Assembly (NCBI RefSeq): GCF_000722545.1
Contig: NZ_JNVM01000016.1
Span: forward strand, 1-64,000
Origin: Paenibacillus tyrphae
GTDB taxonomy: Bacteria; Bacillota; Bacilli; Paenibacillales; NBRC-103111
DNA length: 64,000 bases
Reading direction: 5' to 3'
The translations under genes were made by a program, and so were the position numbers. The notes beneath the pieces were generated by a model. That model had not been told where the DNA came from and did not search any database. It saw nothing but the letters and a program-made list of their open reading frames with translations. Shown piece after piece: positions 32,633 to 41,435 of this stretch (positions are counted from its first letter, which is position 1; each line of letters begins with the position of its first letter).

Positions 32633-34153
32633 TTGTCGACAGGAAATTTGGAAGCTAAATTGACGGATTTCAAGCAATATCTGAAAAAGATGAAAAGCTA
32701 TGAGGAAGCTATCGGACTCATTTATTGGGACATGCGCACAGGCGCGCCGAAGAAAGGAATTGCGGCAAGATCCGAAGTCGTAGGCGAGTTGTCCGGCGAG
32801 TTGTTCAAAATGTCGGTGTCGGAAGAGATGGGCTCGTTTTTGGACCATTTCACTTCGTCCGGAGTACAGTCGGAGCTGTCGGATATCGACCGCAGAATTG
32901 TAAGCGAATGCAAGAAGGAGTACGACCGCAGCAAAAAAATTCCGCCGAAGCTGTATCAGGAATATGTGGTGCTCACCTCGCAGGCGGAATCGGCTTGGGA
33001 AGATGCAAAGGATCAGGCCGATTTTCCGGGCTTCCAGCCGTATCTGGAGAAAATCGTCGACATGAACCTGCAGTTCATCGACCTATGGGGCTACGAAGGA
33101 CACAAGTACAACACGCTGCTTGACGCTTATGAGCCGGGCATGACCGTAGAGAAGCTTGATCAAGTGTTCGGCGCGCTGCGCGAGCAGGTCGTTCCCTTGC
33201 TGTCGGCGATCCAGGAGTCGGCTCATAAACCGGAAATCGGCTTCTTGAAGCAGACGTTCGACAAGGACAAGCAAAAGAAGTTCAGCTTATACATATTGGA
33301 GCAGATGGGCTACGATTTCGAAGCGGGACGCTTGGACGAAACCGTTCATCCGTTTGCGACCGGCCTGAACCCGGGCGACGTGCGGATTACGACGCGCTAC
33401 CTCCTGAACGATGTGAACAGCGCGTTGTTCGGCACGATCCACGAGGGCGGGCATGCGCTCTACGAGCAGAACATTTCGATGGACCTGCTAGGCACGCCGC
33501 TGTGCTCGGGAACGTCGATGGGTATCCATGAATCGCAGTCGCGTTTCTGGGAAAATATGATCGGACGCAGCCGCCCGTTCTGGAACCGCTATTTCCCTGA
33601 GCTGCAGAAAAATTACGCCGGCCAGTTCGACAAGGTGGGCGTAGAAGATTTTTACCGCGCCACGAACGAGGTAAAGCCGTCCCTCATCCGCATCGAGGCC
33701 GACGAGTTGACGTACAACCTGCACATTATGGTGCGTTATGAAATCGAGAAGGCGCTCTTCAGCGGGGCTGTGAAAGTCGCCGACCTGCCTGAGGTATGGA
33801 ACGAGAAATACCGGGAGTACCTCGGCATTGTGCCTTCCCATAACGGCGAGGGCGTGCTGCAGGACGTGCACTGGTCGGCCGGCATGTTCGGCTACTTCCC
33901 ATCGTACGCGCTCGGCAACATGTACGCCGCGCAAATTAAGCGCACGTTGGAGCAAGAGCTCGGTAATGTGAACGAGCTGGTTCGCGAAGGCAATCTGATT
34001 CCGATCAAGGCTTGGCTGGCGGATAAAATTTATCAATACGGCAAAAGCCAGACGCCGACGGAAATCATTACCCGGGTGACGGGCGAGGAGCTGAACCCGT
34101 CCTACTTGGTCGATTATTTGCGCGTAAAATATTCCGATATTTATAAGCTTTAA
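32633..34153 (+). CDS. Carboxypeptidase M32 (Taq type)
   Basis: This 506-residue zinc metallopeptidase carries HEGGHALYEQ (the HEXXH zinc site), GIHESQSRFWEN and PSLIRIEADELTYNLHIMVRYE, all family hallmarks. It removes C-terminal residues from cytoplasmic peptides. The open frame starts at 32477, but TTG 32633 follows GGAAAGGGG by 8 bases and gives the family's normal length, so I chose it. A terminator follows. Confidence 0.9.
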   Translation: MSTGNLEAKLTDFKQYLKKMKSYEEAIGLIYWDMRTGAPKKGIAARSEVVGELSGELFKMSVSEEMGSFLDHFTSSGVQSELSDIDRRIVSECKKEYDRSKKIPPKLYQEYVVLTSQAESAWEDAKDQADFPGFQPYLEKIVDMNLQFIDLWGYEGHKYNTLLDAYEPGMTVEKLDQVFGALREQVVPLLSAIQESAHKPEIGFLKQTFDKDKQKKFSLYILEQMGYDFEAGRLDETVHPFATGLNPGDVRITTRYLLNDVNSALFGTIHEGGHALYEQNISMDLLGTPLCSGTSMGIHESQSRFWENMIGRSRPFWNRYFPELQKNYAGQFDKVGVEDFYRATNEVKPSLIRIEADELTYNLHIMVRYEIEKALFSGAVKVADLPEVWNEKYREYLGIVPSHNGEGVLQDVHWSAGMFGYFPSYALGNMYAAQIKRTLEQELGNVNELVREGNLIPIKAWLADKIYQYGKSQTPTEIITRVTGEELNPSYLVDYLRVKYSDIYKL

Positions 34154-34160
34154 TTTTACC

Positions 34161-34187
34161 GCGGGGACCTGATCCCCGCTTTTTTTA
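34161..34187 (+). terminator. Rho-independent terminator
   Basis: GCGGGGA/TCCCCGC with a 5-base loop and seven T ends the M32 carboxypeptidase gene. Confidence 0.88.
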
Positions 34188-34288
34188 TTCCCTCCTATGT
34201 AACCTTTTGGGTGTTTTTCCAGTCTATTCTTATGTACGACGATTTTTGGTTTATCCGAAGGGAACAGACGACAAGGAGGCGACAGTGT

Positions 34289-35860
34289 ATGCACAAGGAA
34301 CTTCAAGCGGACATTGCCATTATCGGCGGAGGTGTCGGAGGCTGCGCGGCCGCATTGGCGGCAGCCCGAATGGGCAGACAGGTCATTTTGACCGAGGAGA
34401 CGGATTGGATCGGCGGGCAGCTGACCAGTCAGGCCGTCCCGCCCGACGAGCACCGCTGGATCGAACAATTCGGCTGCACCCGCAGCTATCGCGAATTTCG
34501 CGACGGGGTGCGCGCCTATTATAAGACAAGGTTTCCGGCGACCGCAGAGGCGCGCGCGGTCTATTACTTAAACCCCGGCAACGGCGGTGTGAGCCGGCTT
34601 TGTGCGGAGCCGAGAGCCTATTTGGCCGTTCTGCAAGACATGCTGGCCCCTTACGTGCACAGCGGCAAGCTCGTCATCATGACCCGGCACCGGCCCGTTG
34701 CGGCCGAGACGGACGGCGACCGTGTCCGGTCGGTTACCGTGATCGGGGATTCGGGTCACCGGCATACGATTCATGCCGCGTATATTTTGGATGCGACCGA
34801 GACGGGAGAGCTGCTTCCGCTGACCTGCGCGGAATATGTGACGGGCGCCGAATCCAAGCGGCAGACGGAAGAGCCCCATGCGCTGGACGGCGCGCCCGAT
34901 CCGCGGGACATCCAGGCGTTTACCCACTGCTTCGCCATGGATTACAAGGAAGGCGAAAACCATGTGATCGATAAACCGAAGGATTACGACTTCTGGCGAA
35001 ACTACAAGGCGGATTTTTGGCCGGACAAGCAGTTAAGTTGGGTATCGCCCAATCCGGTGACCTTGGAGCCGGTGGAAGAAACGTTGTTTTGGGGTACGGA
35101 TAAGTATCCGTTATTTTACTACCGGCGCATCGTCGACAGAGCGAATTTCGCGCCGGGCACGTTTCCGAGCGACATCACGCTGGTGAATTGGTCGCAGAAC
35201 GATTATTGGCTCGGCAACGTGTACGACGTGAAACCGGAGGAAGCGCTGAAGCATGCGCGGCAGGCGAAGCAGCTCAGCTTGTCGCTCCTGTACTGGCTGC
35301 AGACGGAAGCTCCCCGCCCGGACGGAGGGGCAGGCTATCCCGGTCTTCGGCTGCGGCCGGATGTGGTCGGTACGGAGGACGGATTGGCAAAATATCCGTA
35401 CATCCGGGAGTCCAGACGCATCCGCGCAGAGTTCACCGTACTGGAGCAGCATGTGAGTGCAGCCGTGCGCGGCGAGCAAGGGGCGGTGCCGTTCCCGGAT
35501 TCCGTCGGAGTCGGTTGTTACCGGATCGATCTGCATCCAAGCATGACGGGCCGCAATTATCTCGACATCTCGTCGCTGCCGTTCCAGATCCCGCTCGGCA
35601 GCCTGATCCCGGTCCGGTTCGAAAACCTGCTGCCGGCCTGCAAAAATCTTGGCACGACGCATATTACGAATGGCTGCTTCCGGCTGCATCCCGTGGAGTG
35701 GAACATCGGAGAGGCTGCGGGGGCGCTGGCCGCGTTTTGCCTGCAGAACGGTTACCAGCCGCGCGAAGTGCGAAATACGCCGACCAAGCTCGAAGCGTTC
35801 CAGAACGCGATTGTCAACCAAGGCTTTGAATTGGCGTGGCCGAAAATAACCGCTGTTTAA
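34289..35860 (+). CDS. FAD-dependent oxidoreductase (PF12831 type)
   Basis: This 523-residue protein begins with the dinucleotide fold ADIAIIGGGVGGCAAALAAARMGRQVILTEETDWIGGQL and ends with NIGEAAGALAAFCLQ, the two ends of the FAD_oxidored family. The GQLTSQAVPPDEHRWIEQFG loop is typical of the group. The substrate is unknown. The ATG at 34289 follows AAGGAGG. A strong terminator separates it from the SsuABC-like genes downstream, so any functional link is only by position. Confidence 0.83.
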   Translation: MHKELQADIAIIGGGVGGCAAALAAARMGRQVILTEETDWIGGQLTSQAVPPDEHRWIEQFGCTRSYREFRDGVRAYYKTRFPATAEARAVYYLNPGNGGVSRLCAEPRAYLAVLQDMLAPYVHSGKLVIMTRHRPVAAETDGDRVRSVTVIGDSGHRHTIHAAYILDATETGELLPLTCAEYVTGAESKRQTEEPHALDGAPDPRDIQAFTHCFAMDYKEGENHVIDKPKDYDFWRNYKADFWPDKQLSWVSPNPVTLEPVEETLFWGTDKYPLFYYRRIVDRANFAPGTFPSDITLVNWSQNDYWLGNVYDVKPEEALKHARQAKQLSLSLLYWLQTEAPRPDGGAGYPGLRLRPDVVGTEDGLAKYPYIRESRRIRAEFTVLEQHVSAAVRGEQGAVPFPDSVGVGCYRIDLHPSMTGRNYLDISSLPFQIPLGSLIPVRFENLLPACKNLGTTHITNGCFRLHPVEWNIGEAAGALAAFCLQNGYQPREVRNTPTKLEAFQNAIVNQGFELAWPKITAV

Positions 35861-35895
35861 CGAACTTTATACGAATGGATTGTTACTTTGAGGCT

Positions 35896-35930
35896 GTTTC
35901 CGCGGATCGTCCGCGGAAACGGCTTTTTTT
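35896..35930 (+). terminator. Rho-independent terminator
   Basis: A perfect 11-bp stem GTTTCCGCGGA/TCCGCGGAAAC, loop TCG, then GGC and seven T. Confidence 0.88.
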
Positions 35931-36033
35931 GGCTTCCGCAGACATCCGCTCTCACCATTTTCTAGGCGCGTTCATATGCTGTCGTATCTAAAGTTCGTCA
36001 TGCGTTAAGACGCTGACAGGGAGGGACTGGCCT

Positions 36034-37059
36034 ATGAATACAAGGCGTCTGGGGAGAGCGGCGGCGCTTATGCTTGTGCTGGTACTTGCGGCGTGCGCGA
36101 CGCTCGCAGGCTGCGGTCCGAAGAAAAGCGGGGAGCGGATAAAGGTCCGGATCGGCGAGGTGACCCGGTCGATTTTCTATGCGCCGGAATACGTGGCGGT
36201 GGAGAAAGGATTTTTCAAAGAACAGGGGCTCGATATCGAGCTGACGACGACGTTCGGCGGCGATAAAACGATGACGACACTGCTCTCGGGCGGGATCGAT
36301 GTCGCGCTGGTCGGCTCCGAGACGTCGATATACGTGCACCAGCAAGGTACGGGCGACCCTGTCGTCAACTTCTCGCAATTGACGCAAACCGACGGAACGT
36401 TTCTTGTGGCGCGCAAGCCGCCAGAAGGCTCGTTCGATTGGAACAAGCTGAAGGGCTCGACCTTCCTCGGTCAACGAAAAGGCGGGATGCCGCAGATGGC
36501 CGGCGAATTTACGCTGAAGAAGCACGGCATCCAGCCGCAGAACGATTTGAACCTACTTCAGAATGTGGAGTTCGCCAACATCCCGACCGCTTTCGCATCG
36601 GGCACGGGGGACTACGTGCAGTTGTTCGAGCCGCAGGCATCGATGTTCGAGAAGCAGGGCAAAGGCTACGTCGTCGCTTCCTTCGGGGTGGAGAGCGGCA
36701 AGCTGCCTTATACGGTGTTCATGGCGAAAAAGAGCTACATCGACAAGAACGCGGATACGGTCCAGAAATTCGCCAATGCCGTGCAAAAAGCGCAAAACTG
36801 GGTGCAGCAAAGCAGCGTGGACGACATTGCGGCGGCCATCACCCCCTACTTCCAGGACACGGATAAAGATATCGTCCGCAGCGTAATCAAGCGCTACAAA
36901 GACCAAGGCTCATTTGCCGCCGACGGAATCGTCGACGAACAGGAGTGGAACAACCTGCAGGATGTGATGGAAGCGGCTGGGGAGCTCAAGAAGCGCGCCG
37001 ATTTCGACGCGCTCGTCAACAATCAATTTGCCGAAAAAGCGAAGCAATATGTGAAGTAG
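36034..37059 (+). CDS. SsuA/ThiY-like ABC substrate-binding lipoprotein
   Basis: This 341-residue lipoprotein has a lipobox LAGC (near residue 28) and the NMT1/SsuA pattern IFYAPEYVAVEKGFFKEQGLDIELTTTFGGDKTMTTLLSGGIDVALVG. Family members bind nitrate, sulfonates, taurine or thiamine precursors; the binding residues do not let me choose. GGGAGGG precedes the ATG. It is followed by an ATPase and a permease of the same transporter type. Confidence 0.87.
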   Translation: MNTRRLGRAAALMLVLVLAACATLAGCGPKKSGERIKVRIGEVTRSIFYAPEYVAVEKGFFKEQGLDIELTTTFGGDKTMTTLLSGGIDVALVGSETSIYVHQQGTGDPVVNFSQLTQTDGTFLVARKPPEGSFDWNKLKGSTFLGQRKGGMPQMAGEFTLKKHGIQPQNDLNLLQNVEFANIPTAFASGTGDYVQLFEPQASMFEKQGKGYVVASFGVESGKLPYTVFMAKKSYIDKNADTVQKFANAVQKAQNWVQQSSVDDIAAAITPYFQDTDKDIVRSVIKRYKDQGSFAADGIVDEQEWNNLQDVMEAAGELKKRADFDALVNNQFAEKAKQYVK

Positions 37060-37211
37060 TGCCGGCAGCAGATAGGGTCAACGAGGACGCGAAGGCGCTT
37101 TGGGGATTACCGTTATAGAGGCTTCGCGAAAAAGTCTTGGACGGTGCTCCGGAGGCCCTTCAGGCGTCCTTCCGCTGTCACATACACAAGCGCACAAGGA
37201 GGGATGGCCGT

Positions 37212-38012
37212 ATGTATGCCGTGGAGCTGGACGGCGTTTCACAAGTATATGTCAACCGCAAAGGCGCGTACGTCGCGCTGCAGGATGTGCAGCTCGCGAT
37301 CGCTCCGGGCGAATTCGTCAGTCTCATCGGCCCGAGCGGCTGCGGGAAGACGACCGTGCTGTCGCTTATCAGCGGTTTGCTGACGCCGACTTCGGGAACG
37401 GTAAGGGTGTTCGGCGAACCGATTCAGAAACCGACTCCGAAAGTCGGATATATGCTTCAACAGGATTATTTATTCCCTTGGCGGACGATCTTCGAGAACG
37501 CTTCGATCGGACTTGAATTGCTCGGACGCTTGAATGCCGCCTCCCGCCAATATGTGCTGGATTTGCTGGAGGAAATGGGGCTTGGCGGGTATGCAGACCG
37601 TTATCCGCACCAGCTGTCGGGCGGCATGCGCCAACGGGTCGCGCTGGTGCGGACGCTTGCGGCGGAACCGGACATCCTGCTGCTGGATGAGCCGTTCTCG
37701 GCTCTGGACTACCAGACCAAGCTCCAACTGGAGGATCTGATTTCAGTAACCTTGAAGGCTCGCGGCAAGACCGCCGTGCTTGTCACCCACGACATCACCG
37801 AAGCGATTGCAATGAGCGACCGCATTGTGGTGCTTCAGCCGAATCCCGGACGCGTGCTGACTGAGGCCATTGTACCGGAGGATATTCGGGAAGCCCAGCC
37901 GCTGCATGCCCGCGAGATTGGGGGCTTTCACGAATTGTTCCGCGAGCTGTGGGGGCGGTTCGAGCAGATGGATGGGAAAGGAGGCGGGGGGCATGGTCCG
38001 GAGGAAATCTGA
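37212..38012 (+). CDS. SsuB/TauB-like ABC ATP-binding protein
   Basis: This 266-residue ATPase has Walker A GPSGCGKTT, the Q-loop MLQQDYLFPW, signature QLSGGMRQRVALVR, Walker B ILLLDEPFSALD and the H-loop VTHDITEA, all in the form typical of nitrate/sulfonate/taurine importers. The ATG at 37212 follows AAGGAGGGATGG; the frame opens upstream at 37137. Its last 20 bases overlap the permease start. Confidence 0.88.
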   Translation: MYAVELDGVSQVYVNRKGAYVALQDVQLAIAPGEFVSLIGPSGCGKTTVLSLISGLLTPTSGTVRVFGEPIQKPTPKVGYMLQQDYLFPWRTIFENASIGLELLGRLNAASRQYVLDLLEEMGLGGYADRYPHQLSGGMRQRVALVRTLAAEPDILLLDEPFSALDYQTKLQLEDLISVTLKARGKTAVLVTHDITEAIAMSDRIVVLQPNPGRVLTEAIVPEDIREAQPLHAREIGGFHELFRELWGRFEQMDGKGGGGHGPEEI

Positions 38013-38949
38013 AGAGATAAAGGAAGACGAGAGTCTGTTGTATACGGCTGTTGAAGGAACCGGCGTACCGTTCGAGCGGTCGGAGGAGAAAGCTGCTGCA
38101 AAGGCCTATGGCTTAACGTCAGGGTCAGCACGATCCGAAAGCTTGGCCGGGCAAGTATACGCGCAGTTTCGCCGGAGCGAGCGCAAGCAGACGACGTCCG
38201 TTCGCCTGACCCAGTTGGCGCTGCTGATCTTGTTTTTTGCAGGTTGGGAAACGGCAAGCCGATTGCAGTGGATTGACGGGCTTCTCTTCAGCTCTCCGAC
38301 GCGCGTGTGGGGGCTGCTGGTTGAGAAAACGGCAGACGGTACGCTGCTCGTGCATACATGGACGACCGTGTGGGAGACGATAATCGGCTTCGTGCTCGGT
38401 ACGCTTATCGGTACCATAATTGCTGCGCTTATTTGGTATTCGCCGTTTCTCTCCCGCGTGCTCGATCCGTACATCGTGGTCCTGAACAGCCTGCCTAAGG
38501 TGGCGCTCGGACCTTTGTTTATCGTCGCGCTTGGCCCGGGCATGCTGTCGATCATCGCGACAACGCTGTCGATTACCGTAATCATTACGATTCTGGTCGT
38601 ATATAACAGCTTTCGCGAGGTGGACCCGAATCTGCTCAAGGTGGTGCGGATTTTCGGGGGAAGCCGAAGCACGGTTTTCCGCAAAGTGATTTTGCCCGCC
38701 TCGTATCCGACCATCGTTTCCACGCTTAAAGTGAACGTGGGGCTTTCTTGGGTTGGCGTCATCGTCGGCGAGTTCCTCGTTTCCAAGGAAGGGCTTGGCT
38801 ATCTGATCATCTATGGCTTTCAGGTGTTCAATTTTACGCTTGTGATCGGCAGCGTTCTTCTGATTGCCGTGGTCGCGACCTTAATGTATCAAGCCGTTGT
38901 CTATTTGGAAGGGAAGCTGACGGGGAGAAATGGAGGCAGCCGGGAATAA
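37993..38949 (+). CDS. SsuC/TauC-like ABC permease
   Basis: This 318-residue protein has a 75-residue polar N-terminal extension and then six helices with the BPD_transp_1 coupling region (FRKVILPASYPTIVSTLKVNVGLSWVGVIVGEFL). The extension is longer than in most family members. The start at 37993 follows AAAGGAGGCGGGG inside the ATPase gene. A GGAGGGTATAGATCCC/GGGATCTGCCCTCC hairpin just after the stop (38955-39002) may end the operon, though its T-run is poor. Confidence 0.85.
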   Translation: MVRRKSEEIKEDESLLYTAVEGTGVPFERSEEKAAAKAYGLTSGSARSESLAGQVYAQFRRSERKQTTSVRLTQLALLILFFAGWETASRLQWIDGLLFSSPTRVWGLLVEKTADGTLLVHTWTTVWETIIGFVLGTLIGTIIAALIWYSPFLSRVLDPYIVVLNSLPKVALGPLFIVALGPGMLSIIATTLSITVIITILVVYNSFREVDPNLLKVVRIFGGSRSTVFRKVILPASYPTIVSTLKVNVGLSWVGVIVGEFLVSKEGLGYLIIYGFQVFNFTLVIGSVLLIAVVATLMYQAVVYLEGKLTGRNGGSRE

Positions 38950-39152
38950 ATGAAGGCGGAGGGTATAGATCCCCGTTTCGGGAAGCAGGGATCTGCCCTC
39001 CGGGTTTCGTCCCTTTTTGCAGCCCAAAAATTAAAAGATTATCGACAAACGAGCTTCACTCGTTGAGGATTTTGTCGAAAAACGGTAAGATGTGGGTACA
39101 TTATTTTGTAGACGAATTCAACGACCAGTTGTCGAAGCGAGGAACGCAGCCT

Positions 39153-40118
39153 ATGGGATTTCGAGTCATCAAAACCGCGCTGGCGGTTATCGTATCCATT
39201 TTCTTGGCGCAGACGCTCGGATTGCAGTCCCCCCTCTCGGCGGGACTGCTTGCGGTGTTAGGCGTCGACGTAACGAAAAAGAGAGGACTTCAGACATCGT
39301 TTCAGCGCATTGCGGCCTCGATTGTCGGTTTGTTTTTTGGCGCCGGGCTGTTTTGGGCGCTGGGCTTTCACGTGTGGGTGATCGGTGTGTTTATTTTGGT
39401 GCTGTACCCGATTTTGAGCCGGTTAAAGCTGAAGGAAGGCATTGTTACCGGCTCGGTCGTCATGTTCCATGTGTTCGCCTCCGGCCGGGTCAGCGCGGAG
39501 CTGCTGCTGAACGAGATCGCCCTGCTCCTTGTCGGGCTCGGTACGGCGACGCTGATCAACATAGGCTATATGCCCAGAGAGGACAAGCTGTTGCAGGAAT
39601 ACAAGCAGCGGGTGGAGCGGCTTTTCTCGCAAATATTTTTGGAACTCTCGTACCATCTGCGAGATAACGAATACATATGGAGCGGCGTGGAGCTGCTGGA
39701 GGCGGACGATACGATCTGCAAGGCGATTCAGGCCGCCCAGCGTGCGAACGAGAACAATTTGTTCGCCGGCGGACCTAATTGGTCGGTTTACTTTTACATG
39801 AGGGAACGGCAGCTGGACGCGATCCAGCGAATGGTGCAGCTCGTCGCCCGTATCTACCAGACGCTACCGCATGGCGAGCTGTTGGCCCTGGTGTTCGACG
39901 GGCTGACGGAGGATGTCAAGGTAGCCCATTATACGGGGCGGAGCGAGAAAAAGCTGAACGAGCTGGAGCAGCAATTCCGATACATGCCGCTGCCGGCCAC
40001 GCGGGAGGAATTCGAGGTTCGCGCCGCGCTGCTGCAGCTGGTAGAAGAGCTGAAAGTGTACTTGTCCGTCGCCAAAAAGGAAAAGCGGCCCGTGGAGGAA
40101 CCGCAGGGGAGGGCCTGA
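39153..40118 (+). CDS. Aromatic acid exporter family protein (ArAE_1, YqjA-like)
   Basis: This 321-residue protein has four to five N-terminal helices (MGFRVIKTALAVIVSIFLAQTLGLQSPLSAGLLAVLGV, GLFFGAGLFWALGF, LLVGLGTATLINIGYMP) and a helical cytoplasmic domain, matching PF06081. The family is predicted to export aromatic acids, but the function is untested for most members. ATG 39153 follows GCGAGGAA and matches the usual start; the open frame runs far upstream into the permease gene and is not coding there. Confidence 0.82.
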   Translation: MGFRVIKTALAVIVSIFLAQTLGLQSPLSAGLLAVLGVDVTKKRGLQTSFQRIAASIVGLFFGAGLFWALGFHVWVIGVFILVLYPILSRLKLKEGIVTGSVVMFHVFASGRVSAELLLNEIALLLVGLGTATLINIGYMPREDKLLQEYKQRVERLFSQIFLELSYHLRDNEYIWSGVELLEADDTICKAIQAAQRANENNLFAGGPNWSVYFYMRERQLDAIQRMVQLVARIYQTLPHGELLALVFDGLTEDVKVAHYTGRSEKKLNELEQQFRYMPLPATREEFEVRAALLQLVEELKVYLSVAKKEKRPVEEPQGRA

Positions 40119-40203
40119 TTCTGTTCATCCATCGGGCAAACTAAAAATACAAACCAAATCTCGACGGAGTGATTATCTAATCCGCTCTGGGAAAAACTCT
40201 CTT

Positions 40204-40797
40204 TTATACGTTGCCCGTATCTAACGTTTTCTGTTGCATTGCTATGGTTTGGCTTCTTTCACCTGAGAAATATTCGTCTACCATCTTCCGCAGGTGCTTA
40301 TAGCTGGCGATAGCAGCCTTGACTGCGATCATTCCTTCGGTGTCGATCAGAACGACAGCAGGCACTTCCTTGATTTCATATAAGGTAAATGCATCCTTGG
40401 TATGAGCGTATTCAACCGTATCGTTATGATGTATATCCAGCTCTTTTTCATCAACTGTAGTAAAAACTACGATTCTTATCATTGGATACCGCTCCTGCAT
40501 ATCTGAGAGTTCGTCAAGTACCTTTGTGCAGAATGGACATCCTTCCGCTGTAAATAAAGCCAACGTAGGGGCAGTATCTCTTCTTGGAAACTCGATGCTG
40601 TCTCCATCTGCGCCAAGATATGTGAACAAGGGAGCTTTATCGCCTGCCTGAAGTTCCCTCTTGCTATCGCTTGTTTCTTTTATTTGTAATTTGTTTAAGA
40701 ACTGAGCGACCAGTTTGGTCAGCATGAAAATAACAATAAATTGCAGGAGTACGAATACCCACAGGGCTATGATGGACCAGTACATGAAATTTTCCAT
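40204..40797 (-). CDS. Membrane-anchored thioredoxin-like protein (CPFC)
   Basis: This 197-residue protein has one N-terminal helix (8-30), a linker and a thioredoxin-like domain whose active site is CPFC (TAEGCPFCTKVLDEL) with the cis-Pro loop EVPAVVLI. The redoxin/MauD-like layout suggests an extracytoplasmic oxidoreductase that makes or reshuffles disulfides. It is the last gene of a four-gene minus-strand operon, 14 bases after the MauE-like gene, and AAAGGGGAT precedes the ATG. Confidence 0.8.
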   Translation of the reverse strand: MENFMYWSIIALWVFVLLQFIVIFMLTKLVAQFLNKLQIKETSDSKRELQAGDKAPLFTYLGADGDSIEFPRRDTAPTLALFTAEGCPFCTKVLDELSDMQERYPMIRIVVFTTVDEKELDIHHNDTVEYAHTKDAFTLYEIKEVPAVVLIDTEGMIAVKAAIASYKHLRKMVDEYFSGERSQTIAMQQKTLDTGNV

Positions 40798-40811
40798 TTT
40801 TTATCCCCTTT

Positions 40812-41435
40812 TTAACTTGATTGCTGACGCTCCTTCGCTAACAATTCTTGCATTTTCTTACGGATGACGAATAATTCGTTAAAGATCGAAAACAGGAGCG
40901 CCAATAACAGCGCCGTTCCAGCCATAATCCAATACTCTGTGCCGTATATGCGCGATATGCTTTCCCCGCCAATGACCGACAATAAACTCCCATACGAAGC
41001 GGTTACGTGATAGACACATAGACACATATCCATTAAAAAGAGGTTTCGCCAAACAAGCTTCCATGATATCGAATGGTTTCCCGCGAGCCCCCCGCATCCG
41101 CATGAGAGTTCTTTTCTGCCGCGAAGCAGGTTGATCGCAAGTGCGATACTGTACATCAGAAGTAGCCCGCTTCCGATTAATGCGGCTAGGGAACTGTATA
41201 TCCCGAGAAGAAGAGAAATACCGGTCAGCCATTTTATGGTATGGTCAAGTATGGCAAAGCATCGAACCCATGGTTCAGGCAAAATCTTATAATCTTTAAT
41301 AATTCCAATATGAACATGCCAATAACGAAGGGACGATGCCCCGGAACTGATAAATACGATTGCCAAAAAAATTCGGCAAATTACGGACAACGCTTCCATC
41401 AACATCACCAGCTTTCTAACGCTTACGCATACCAT
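40812..41435 (-). CDS. MauE/DoxX-like redox membrane protein
   Basis: This 207-residue protein has about five helices. The MauE features are IFLAIVFISSGASSLRYWHVHIGIIKDYKILP at the start and a conserved ELSCGCGG pair of cysteines after the third helix. MauE-type proteins, like DsbB or VKOR, are thought to pass electrons to a partner thioredoxin, and thioredoxin-like proteins lie both before and after it here. The frame overlaps the ABC gene by 13 bases; internal ATG codons at 41405 and 41399 are equally possible starts. Confidence 0.78.
   Translation of the reverse strand: MVCVSVRKLVMLMEALSVICRIFLAIVFISSGASSLRYWHVHIGIIKDYKILPEPWVRCFAILDHTIKWLTGISLLLGIYSSLAALIGSGLLLMYSIALAINLLRGRKELSCGCGGLAGNHSISWKLVWRNLFLMDMCLCVYHVTASYGSLLSVIGGESISRIYGTEYWIMAGTALLLALLFSIFNELFVIRKKMQELLAKERQQSS

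Noticed and set aside
38748..39152. Upstream extension of the aromatic acid exporter frame
   Set aside because: It overlaps the permease gene in another frame and then crosses a hairpin region; the ribosome site and family start are at 39153.
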